Below are positions 1 through 8,200 of a stretch of DNA of 64,000 bases, in pieces; the first letter of the stretch is position 1, and every line of letters starts with the position of its first letter. The stretch comes from Pseudobdellovibrionaceae bacterium. Its GTDB lineage: Bacteria > Bdellovibrionota > Bdellovibrionia > Bdellovibrionales > UBA1609. The stretch covers positions 1 through 64,000 of the forward strand of contig JABJQG010000061.1 in NCBI GenBank assembly GCA_018663505.1. The letters are read 5' to 3'. A model generated the notes under the pieces. That model was not told where the DNA came from and made no database searches. It saw nothing but the letters and a program-made list of their open reading frames with translations. The position numbers were made by a program, and so were the translations under genes.

Positions 1-1
1 A

Positions 2-115
2 ATAAAGTGGCAAGCCTATGGGTATAAAGATATGGCTTATTTTGCTCTTAAAATCCTGCAAAAATGCGGATATTTAAACTCAAACTTCCATAATAATGAG
101 CTGGCTGTAATTTAG
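2..115 (+). pseudogene. C-terminal tail of an ISL3-type transposase (5' part outside the window)
   Basis: The reading frame is open from the window edge to a TAG at 113-115 and encodes 37 residues. Its segment GYKDMAYFALKILQKCGYLN aligns with the C-terminus of the complete transposase at 59881-61143, with 16 of 21 positions identical across the block ending CGYLNS. The last residues differ, so this is a diverged relative and not a recent copy. Whether the upstream part is intact cannot be seen. Bases 116-301 show no other gene. Confidence 0.8.
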
Positions 116-301
116 AGCTCCCACAAATAAGCTAAAGACCTAGTTAAGTGTCGTCATAATAGACAGTGAGTAGCCTATTCGCGTATTCCATGGAAAATAA
201 TAGAGAATCAAATTTGTGGACTACATAACTTGCTGAAATTAAATAGCAATTTTGATTAAACCAAAGTCCTCCTTGGCACGATTATTTCATTATATTCAAT
301 T

Positions 302-1840
302 ATGAAGTTTTTTAATCTAACGCCATTTGTACTATTCTTAATCAGTCTCTTTTTAACTGTATCTTGCGGTAAAGGAGTAGCTACGAAGAGTTTAGGGAAA
401 AGTGGAGGTTCACACAGGAAGGGTCAAGTATATCCACATGTTAGAAGTTTTGATAATGATTCGGACCAGGTGCCACAGCAGGGAGACGAAAGTTCTGATG
501 ATGGCTGGATCAGTGGAGGAGGTTATGCACCAGGACCTCAGTTTAACCCATGGTATGTGAAAAATACTAAATCAGTTAAGTACTGTTTTATTTACAGTAA
601 GGAAAACTTTGGGTTGAGTTTGTCTCAGTCTAAAAAAGTTGTGCGCTATGCAATTACTTACTGGCAAAAGGAGTTCGAATATTCACGCAAGTACCACCAT
701 TCCTCGAACATTGAGATTGAAGATGGAGAACAATTTGTCTTTTTAGCAACTCAAAAATTTATTGAGCAAAAAAGCTGTGATAATGAAAGTGATTTAAAAA
801 TTCAATTAGGAGTATTAAGTAAGGAGCAAACTGATAGATATATTCATATTCCAAAAGATTATCTAGCGAATACTGTGAGGACAAATTATGACGAAGCTCG
901 GTTGAGAGGTAAGGGGTTTATGTATTTTGCGCCTACGCAAGGTCCATTAAAGCCAAATCATGGTTTATTTAAAGAGAAAATTTGGCAATGGAACGACTCT
1001 TTTATTTTTAAAGCTATGGCTATTCATGAATTTGGTCATATATTTGGTACAACGAACTCTAATCATCATATATTTATGGACTCCAATTTTATTTATCGTC
1101 TACTAAGTAATTTTGACCCAGAGAAACCAGTGAAAGATCAAGAACGACTGGTTTCGCCCAACTTTTTTACAGGTACGCATATAGCTGAAGCACCCCCCTA
1201 TCAGGTACGTAGAGTTTGTGCTTCTGGTGGGGCAACAGAATCTGAAGAGGTGCCGACAATGACCTTGCCAATTGTTGGAAAAGTACGCTGTATTCGTTTT
1301 ATTTATCAAAGTAATTTTCCAGGCCCTGGAATGCCACCTGAAGTCTCTGCAAATCTGGAAGTGAGTATAGACGGTGAGCGATTTGTCCCTTACGCTGAAT
1401 TAAGGCAACTAAAAGGTACTACTGAACTGGTAAGATATGGTGATTTTTATTTACCAAAAAAACAAGAGGTGTTTGTGAGTCCTGTACCAGATAAACAAAT
1501 ACTGAGGACACAGAATTTTTCAAACTCCAAAGAGCTTTATGGAATGATCTATTTTCAGATGGAACCACAAAATAATTTTAATTCTATAAATTTAAATATA
1601 AACTACAATAATGAAATGCCAGTTATGGTAAAAATTAACGGCTCGGACTCTTTTAAAGTACTTCCTCTACCTTGGATGGCTGAAGGTGATAAAGCCAGTT
1701 GGGTGCCTTATTTTCGTTTTGAAGGAGAGACTTCATCAAATGATTATACTGCTCCAGGTGCACATTTAGAGTACCTTGGCTTTGAAGCAATTCCAAAGTC
1801 CATTTGGAAACCATTTAAAGATAGTGCCAATACACCTTAG
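302..1840 (+). CDS. Metalloprotease-like lipoprotein (HExxHxxG motif)
   Basis: The 512-residue product begins with a hydrophobic signal ending in the lipobox LTVSC (Cys22), so it should be an exported lipoprotein. HEFGHIFGTTN starts at His242 and fits the zinc-binding HExxHxxGxx(H/D) signature of metzincin-like proteases, but the third ligand position holds Asn rather than His. An SNHH segment follows directly and could supply a ligand. The C-terminal half has no domain I recognise. The gene stands alone, facing the gene on its right. A TTGGCACG box at 273-280 resembles a sigma-54 -24 element, but the -12 element is imperfect. Protease activity is inferred from the motif only, and the substrate is unknown. 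Confidence 0.7.
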   Translation: MKFFNLTPFVLFLISLFLTVSCGKGVATKSLGKSGGSHRKGQVYPHVRSFDNDSDQVPQQGDESSDDGWISGGGYAPGPQFNPWYVKNTKSVKYCFIYSKENFGLSLSQSKKVVRYAITYWQKEFEYSRKYHHSSNIEIEDGEQFVFLATQKFIEQKSCDNESDLKIQLGVLSKEQTDRYIHIPKDYLANTVRTNYDEARLRGKGFMYFAPTQGPLKPNHGLFKEKIWQWNDSFIFKAMAIHEFGHIFGTTNSNHHIFMDSNFIYRLLSNFDPEKPVKDQERLVSPNFFTGTHIAEAPPYQVRRVCASGGATESEEVPTMTLPIVGKVRCIRFIYQSNFPGPGMPPEVSANLEVSIDGERFVPYAELRQLKGTTELVRYGDFYLPKKQEVFVSPVPDKQILRTQNFSNSKELYGMIYFQMEPQNNFNSINLNINYNNEMPVMVKINGSDSFKVLPLPWMAEGDKASWVPYFRFEGETSSNDYTAPGAHLEYLGFEAIPKSIWKPFKDSANTP

Positions 1841-1875
1841 GGCAATGTGATTAGTATAGACTTTGCAATATAAAA

Positions 1876-2658
1876 TTAGTTAGTGGAATTATTTAGTTCT
1901 GCAAAAAAATTTAAAATTCGTTTGGCATTGACGCCAAAATCAGATTGGCCCATTCGAGAGCGTGATCGCATTTGCACTATGCTACTTGGATTATTATCTT
2001 GAACTTCAATAACAATATCGTCTGTAAATCTAAAAAATTTTGTTTGTTCTGTGGCTTCAATAAATTTCAATTGAGCATCACTTGAAACTATTTTCCATGA
2101 AGTATTGTGAGTGATGTGATCTATAATTTTTTTGTATACAGTGTCTGATGATGAATTAAGAACAAGAGGCTTAACTTCAGGATAGTATTTTTTTTGTAAA
2201 GCAATAAACTTTGTATTATAGGGTTTTCTATTTAAGGCTTTAAAAGCAGTAGGCTGCTCTGGATGAGTAGTAATGTCGTTCATACGTGGTTGAGCTAATA
2301 AGGCCATAATTGATAGTAAAGCTAACAGAGCGGGAAGAGTTTGTAAAAACAAAATGCTTTTGCTAACAGTGATCGCCCCGTAAATTCCGCAGATCATAAT
2401 AAAGATTAAAATATAAACTTGTATGGATCTGCTTGATTCTGTATTCGAGGCAGATAGGGCCCAAAATAAACCAAGAGCTAAAAGCAGATTATATATGGCT
2501 TGGTTTCCGGCAAGATTTGCAGTTAATTTTGCTTGTTCGGCGGTCATTCTAAAAAGCTTATGGCCAACAGGTGTTGTCCAAAGGAATCGCTCTAAAACAA
2601 AGAATCCAATATGTAACAAACCAACAATAACTATAAGTGTATTTGATATGATATTCAT
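1876..2658 (-). CDS. DUF1304-DUF1499 fusion membrane protein
   Basis: The N-terminal part (about residues 1-120) has four hydrophobic segments and the DUF1304 pattern: LLHIGFFVLERFLW, then a NLAGNQAIYNLLLALGLFWA-type stretch. After a linker, the C-terminal part (about 140-260) matches DUF1499, with KKIIDHITHNTSWKIV, FRFTDDIVIEVQ and the late motif MRSRSRMGQSDFGVNAKRI. Both are functionally uncharacterised families that are usually encoded separately. The layout suggests a membrane anchor carrying a soluble domain. The gene is convergent with the lipoprotein to its left. The domain calls are from memory of family motifs. Confidence 0.75.
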   Translation of the reverse strand: MNIISNTLIVIVGLLHIGFFVLERFLWTTPVGHKLFRMTAEQAKLTANLAGNQAIYNLLLALGLFWALSASNTESSRSIQVYILIFIMICGIYGAITVSKSILFLQTLPALLALLSIMALLAQPRMNDITTHPEQPTAFKALNRKPYNTKFIALQKKYYPEVKPLVLNSSSDTVYKKIIDHITHNTSWKIVSSDAQLKFIEATEQTKFFRFTDDIVIEVQDNNPSSIVQMRSRSRMGQSDFGVNAKRILNFFAELNNSTN

Positions 2659-2730
2659 GAAAAAACAATATATTAAGTATGTAAATATAGCATTAAATTA
2701 ATTAAGCTATATTTGCTAGGTGTTCTTAAT

Positions 2731-3306
2731 TTATTTTGCAGGAGAGAAGTAAGTTGCCGCTTTTGTGGCAATGCCCGCTGCTAAAATGGCTTTAGCAATG
2801 CCCCCTGGAATAAAGGGAATTAATCCTAGTGCTAAAACTTTAGAGTTCTCTATAAAGAAAGAAAGGCCAAGAAGCCCAAAAAAATAGATCACTACATTGC
2901 CGATAAGTACCGCTAACAACGCTTTTTTAAAGCTGCATGTATATCCATGGTCAGCCAGGTGCCCAACAACAACAGAGGCGAAGAACATTCCAATAAGGTA
3001 ACCGAAAGTAGGGCCAATTAATAATCCAGAACTGGAGGCAGCAAAAATGGGTAAACCAGCTGTTCCTAAACTAAAATATATAAAGGTGCTCATTGCTGCT
3101 CTACTTTTTCCCCAAGTCAGTGCAAGTAGTAGCACCCCAAAAGTTTGTCCTGTTATGGGAACAGGAGAAAAAGGGACGGGTATGGCTATTTGAGCAAGTG
3201 CACTAATAAAGAGTACTCCAAATATTATAGAAGAAATATTTAGTAAAATAGTGTGATTTTTATGTGTGTAAAGATAGTTGGGTAATAAAGCCTGGGAATG
3301 AGTCAT
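2731..3306 (-). CDS. bioY: Biotin transporter S component BioY
   Basis: This 191-residue hydrophobic protein carries the BioY hallmarks FSPVPITGQTFGVLLLALTW and a GPTFGYLIGMFFASVVVGHL stretch, followed by a C-terminal Gly/Ala-rich helix. BioY is the substrate-binding membrane subunit for biotin uptake, acting alone or with an ECF ATPase/T pair; no ECF partner is in the window. The frame is open further upstream, into the divergent phosphofructokinase gene. I place the start at the ATG complementary to 3304-3306, which has an AAGGA ribosome site about 6 bases upstream and gives the normal family length. Confidence 0.9.
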   Translation of the reverse strand: MTHSQALLPNYLYTHKNHTILLNISSIIFGVLFISALAQIAIPVPFSPVPITGQTFGVLLLALTWGKSRAAMSTFIYFSLGTAGLPIFAASSSGLLIGPTFGYLIGMFFASVVVGHLADHGYTCSFKKALLAVLIGNVVIYFFGLLGLSFFIENSKVLALGLIPFIPGGIAKAILAAGIATKAATYFSPAK

Positions 3307-3485
3307 AAGAATCCTTACTGTGCGAAGAGAGCTTCTGGAAAGGGTTTGCAGGGCTAATATGCTGTAGATGCAATGAAAAGTCAATAAAACCCATTTTATT
3401 TGAACTTTAATGATGAGTTGTGGAAGTTCTATGATAGTAATTATTGCCACAGATGAAATAAATTTTTTAATTTTTAGGGGGTAAT

Positions 3486-4511
3486 ATGCGTATTGGTATT
3501 TTAACAGGCGGCGGAGATGCACCAGGGCTTAACGGAATAATTGAGGCCGCGGGAAAAACAATTTTAAATATGGGTCATGAATTAGTAGGTATTGAAGACG
3601 GCTTTGAGGGCGTTTTTGATGATCGCACTAAAATTTTAACTGCTGAGTCACTTAAGGGCCTTCATCAAGTTGCAGGCACGTGTCTGGGAACTTCCAATAA
3701 ATGTGGTACTGAGGGGCGCGAGTCTGAATTTCTGGAAAAATATAAGAAATTAAATCTGGATGGGATTATTGTGGCTGGTGGAGATGGTACATTTAGAGGC
3801 CTTTCTGAGTTTAAAGAAGAAATTAAAGTCATTGGCGTTCCAAAAACAATCGATAACGATTTATCTGGAACAGAGGTGACTTTTGGCTACGATACCGCCT
3901 GCCATGTGGTGGCTGATGCAGTTGATGCCTTAAGAGCCACGGCCCATGCTCACAGAAGAGTAATAGTCGTGGAGACAATGGGGAGAACAGCAGGCTGGAT
4001 TGCCTTAGGTGGTGGATTAGCCTCTTATGCAGATGCTATTTTAATACCAGAACGGCCTTTTGAAAGAAAAAAACTACTCCAATATATTAACGAAAAAAAG
4101 AAAACTCAAAGAGGTTTTTTAATGGTTGTGGCAGAAGGGGCTCATGCAGTGGGTGAGTCAGCAGAAGTTGCCTTTAAGGTGGAGGGTGCACCACAGGAAG
4201 AGCGTCTGGGTGGTATTTCTCAACGTATGGCTAAGTGGATAGAACTAGAAACAGGTTGGGATGGACGTCATGTAATTTTAGGACATTTGCAACGCTCACA
4301 CTCACCCACAACAACAGATCGATTTTTAACTCTGGCAATGGGTGTAACTGTGGGAAAAATGGTAAAAGAAAATGCATGGGGACAAGCCGCTGTATTTAAA
4401 AAAGGAAAGGTGACTCAGGTCCCTATTACCGAGCTTATGGGAGAGCCCAGATTAGTAGAGAAAGACCACCGGTGGGTTAATATGGCCCAATCCTTAGGAA
4501 TTTTTATTTAA
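3486..4511 (+). CDS. pfkA: 6-phosphofructokinase (ATP or PPi dependent)
   Basis: The product is 341 residues long. The N-terminus has GILTGGGDAPGLN, then GGDGT at 98-102, PKTIDND at 119-125, and the MGRTAGWIALGGGLAS and GHLQRSHSPTTTDR segments of the PFKA superfamily. The enzyme phosphorylates fructose-6-phosphate at C1 in glycolysis. The residue after GGD is Gly, as in ATP enzymes, whereas the Lys in PKTIDND is typical of PPi or mixed-substrate enzymes. This combination occurs in the group that contains both ATP- and PPi-using actinobacterial enzymes, so the phosphoryl donor cannot be settled from the motifs. The gene diverges from bioY and converges with a small lipoprotein gene. Confidence 0.92.
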   Translation: MRIGILTGGGDAPGLNGIIEAAGKTILNMGHELVGIEDGFEGVFDDRTKILTAESLKGLHQVAGTCLGTSNKCGTEGRESEFLEKYKKLNLDGIIVAGGDGTFRGLSEFKEEIKVIGVPKTIDNDLSGTEVTFGYDTACHVVADAVDALRATAHAHRRVIVVETMGRTAGWIALGGGLASYADAILIPERPFERKKLLQYINEKKKTQRGFLMVVAEGAHAVGESAEVAFKVEGAPQEERLGGISQRMAKWIELETGWDGRHVILGHLQRSHSPTTTDRFLTLAMGVTVGKMVKENAWGQAAVFKKGKVTQVPITELMGEPRLVEKDHRWVNMAQSLGIFI

Positions 4512-4543
4512 AAAATTGAGCCGTACTAATTTTTTAATAGTGA

Positions 4544-4951
4544 TTATTCGCACTTAAAGCGCATTTCAACGGAGTAACCTTTGCCAAGGGCTGAGTTGTA
4601 TATTCCTCCGCCCATCATAGCAAGGCCCCCTAGTTGGCTTTCTTTTTTTCCACCAAAAACTGCAGCTGCAGAGCCGACTCCTTGAGTGGCTTTGGCAATA
4701 CGCTTTTGCTGTTTATAAGATTCTTCATCACCAGCGCCAACAAAACGTTTTTTCTCATCTAGGATTACGGCATATTTACTTCTCTTATCGCAGAAATGAT
4801 TAGCTTGGTTTAATGCATCTCTAGCCCCAGCATCTTCGGTCTCAGATTGCACAAGTACCCGGTGCATTCCGCCACTACCTGGGCGTACATCTTTGTGGTG
4901 AGCACATGCGCTCAATATAAGTAAGAAACAAATAGTAAGTAATTTTTTCAT
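4544..4951 (-). CDS. Small lipoprotein of unknown function
   Basis: The 135-residue product has a lysine-rich start, a hydrophobic stretch and a lipobox LSAC with Cys16. The mature part contains a few cysteines and a glycine-rich tail (QLGGLAMMGGGIYNSALGKG) that could form a glycine-zipper-like membrane segment. I recognise no family. It converges with pfkA, 32 bp away, and has no operon partner. Confidence 0.7.
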   Translation of the reverse strand: MKKLLTICFLLILSACAHHKDVRPGSGGMHRVLVQSETEDAGARDALNQANHFCDKRSKYAVILDEKKRFVGAGDEESYKQQKRIAKATQGVGSAAAVFGGKKESQLGGLAMMGGGIYNSALGKGYSVEMRFKCE

Positions 4952-5289
4952 AAAAATCCTCTCAATTTTTAGTGAACATATCGTTAAATATCTATAAACC
5001 TCATTTTTTTTTGAAGATCAAGGCACTGGATATACATATGAAAAAATAATTTACCAGTTAAAATAAAAGCTTAGCGGCGCACTGTGAGTATATAATTTTC
5101 GAAATCTAAAGAGCCTTTTATCTAAACCTAACTATAAGAATTAGTAAGATGGCATATAAATTCTACAGGCTATTAAATACTACTCATCATTAGTGCAGAT
5201 TTGGCATACATCTTGAGATAGGAATAGTGCCTTGGTGCCAAAAGCGCACCAGTAGGGTCTTTCAAGAGACAACAGTTAAAGGGGATAAA
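4952..5289. other. Intergenic region with 5' UTR hairpin
   Basis: No gene is seen. At 5233-5251 there is a hairpin, TGGTGC/GCACCA with a 7-base loop, upstream of the large metalloprotease gene. A TTGGCAT motif at 5201-5207 has the spacing of a sigma-54 -24 box, but the -12 position reads TTGA instead of TTGC. An AAAGGGG ribosome site precedes the ATG at 5290. Confidence 0.45.
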
Positions 5290-8200
5290 ATGAACAATAA
5301 TACTAATAACTTCAAAAAGTTCTTTGCGCTTGGTTTTTTGGTGCTGGTAACTGCAGTGTCGTGTACCAGAGAGCGAGCTGACAAGTTTTCTGACGGAGCT
5401 GATGATAACATTTATAAAATTAGCTTCTTTACAAATGCTAAAGTTCGGGTCTCTGTTCATCCTCAATCTCAAAACACTTCATCTGAGTTAAGTTTAAATG
5501 AAACCTACCTTATTGATGATGACTCTTATGAAGGGCCTAGTCGAATCGGCTCCATGTTTGCTAAGTTGAAGGTGATGAAAAGCAAAACTACAAATTACAA
5601 TGTGGTTTTTAAAGTTAATGAGGAATACCTTACAGCTTTTAAAGTTATGTCTAAAGTGGATTTAACAGATGTAGAAAAAGGAACTTTTAAACCTAATAAA
5701 GAAGATGCGAGTACAGTTTTAGTTCCTATTTTCCATTATGCTGTACAACAACATGGCAATATAGTTCCCTCTAAAGATATGGATGGACGATCTACAAATA
5801 GGTTGAGAATGGAGTCAGCTTCATTTGAAAAATCCACAGCTATCCGTGTTTCTAATTTAACAAAAGATAGAATTGATATGCTTTTGACTGAGGAAAGTCC
5901 CTACTATAAGTCAAAAGATGTTAATGGACGTATCTTGTTGGCCTCAGAGGTTAAGGAAAAGTTAAAAGTTAAGTTAGATGTTTCAAGTGACAAACCTTTG
6001 TACAGTGATTTAACAGAGAATCATTTGAATTTGTTTCAAGTGGTAAATTATGATGAGTTATCTGATCTTGAACAAAAATTACTAGATGAGGGTGAGGAGT
6101 ATGCTTTAAAAAAATGTACGTCATCTGTTCATAAAGCCTTGGCTAAGGACAAGAGCGCTACCTCCACAAGTCAAGTTTCCAAAGATAATTGTTATATGGT
6201 TTTGGCTTATGAAGTAAATGTAATGCATGGTGAGTTTAAACAACCTCAAAACACCAGCCAAACAGCATTAGACCCAAGTTTAACTTTTGAAGAGGTTCCT
6301 GGCTTAACCAGTGTTATTGAAATTAGCAAAAATACTGAACCTAGATCAATGAGAACATCCGATGATTACATTGATCCTGATAACATTGTTAATACCGATG
6401 ATATTATAGGTAAAGAGTTTCTATACAGATCAACAATTCAAGATGTTTCAAACGAATTTCCTCATGCCTTGCCGGGAAGATCTGGAGGACTAGAGGTTGT
6501 TAAGTTTGAACTTTTGGATCATGAGATAAAAGTGACAAGCGTAAAAGCTCTTAGGGAAGTGCAGTCTGGCACAGATACAGATAAGGAATCTATACTATCC
6601 ATTCCCGTGGCTCGTTATGTGGAAAAAGTGATGGTGGGTGATGATGGAGTTAAATTATCAAAGCCACAGTATAGAACTGTAGATAAAGGTTTTAAAGGGG
6701 CTATTGCTGAGGTAGATTGGACATCATTAAGAATGAACGGAGAGAAAGCTTCAGCAACAAGTAATTTGAGTGTTTGTTTTACGGGGAGAACAAGCAAAGA
6801 TGTTGAGTCTGTGGACAATCGTTTGTCAAACGATTCAGAGCATAGTGAAGGTATATTGAACTTTACCTTGGTTTCAGACTATAACGCCAGGGATTTTTGT
6901 CAAAATCAATATATGGATTGGTTTGATAGGGTGCAATCTAACTTTAGATTTAAAGAAAGAATTTCTTTTAAGGAGTATATAAAAAAATCAGAAAAATCAT
7001 TAATGGATATTCCTTATGAAAAACAAAAACTATTAGGCTTTGGGTTATTTACCTACAATAAGAATAATACTAATGAAGATATCCTACAGGGTTTAAGCGG
7101 TTCTAAAATTCATTTGCCAGCACTCTTTGATATTAAAAATGGTAAACAGATTAATTACGTTTTAGCTGGGCTTCCTAAAGGGCCTGGGCGTGATATAGAG
7201 CGTAAGGCTTTAATACAAGCTACAGTGGAAGTTATAGCTGATTGGAACTTGGCTTTTAAAAAAGCTTTTAAAGGAACGGATCTTGAAAGACCTGGTGACG
7301 TGATTAAGTTATCTATTGAAGGGGTAAGTGTAGAGAACAGCCAAAATCACGAGGTAGTAAAAGCTGGCTTGCCTGGGGACCTAGACAAGAATTACCTATA
7401 TTTAGTTAATAAACCGACAAAATCTTCCGTAATTGGTACTGGTGGGTCTCATCCAAATCCATTTTCTGGAAAAATTGAAAACGGATCGGTGTATCAATAC
7501 ACTGGAAATATGCTGTCTTATGCTCGAGTCATAAAACATTATGCTAAAATTAAAAAAGAGTATGAAGAAATAATGGGACAGATTGAGGTTGCTCCCTCTC
7601 CGGAAGAAGCAGAATCTTTGGATCCAGATTCTGCTGATGTTCCAGAAGAAGAACAAGCGCAAAATAGTGTTGAGAGAACCCCTGAAGCTAGCTCAGAAAC
7701 ACTTTCGATTTTAGATGGAATGCCTGAGTTAACAAACAAATGGATGGTGGAAAATAAAACCACTCCGTATGTTTTGTTTGATAAGAGAAATAAGGCCGTA
7801 GGTTTTGCTAAGAATATTAGACCAAGAGAGCTAAAGTCTTCAATGCAGCAAAGATATGAAAGAAACAAAAGAAAAAGATGGGATAAATTTGTTGAAAACA
7901 ATAAGCATGAATTAGGTGGAGAAGCCCTTGCTCTTTTTGAGTCCGTTCAAGAGGCAGCAAGTCTTGGCCAGTTGAATCAGCCGTATGTTCTTGAGAAATT
8001 TTTTAATAAATTTGCAGCGGAAAGATTAAAGGGTGAACTTTCTCCGGATAAATTAGAGAGGTTATCACTAAATTCAAAAGTAGCTGATGTGGCTAAGCAG
8101 ATTCACGATAACTCTATAGCTGCACATGAGTGCATTTATGATTCGGCTCAGGTTAATATCGCGGCTGCAGCCGATGCTCTAATTAAGTTTGAATCAGAGT

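Noticed and set aside
2731-3522. Longer bioY reading frame extending into pfkA
   Set aside because: The extension overlaps the divergent gene and lacks BioY similarity, whereas the ATG at 3306 has a good ribosome site.
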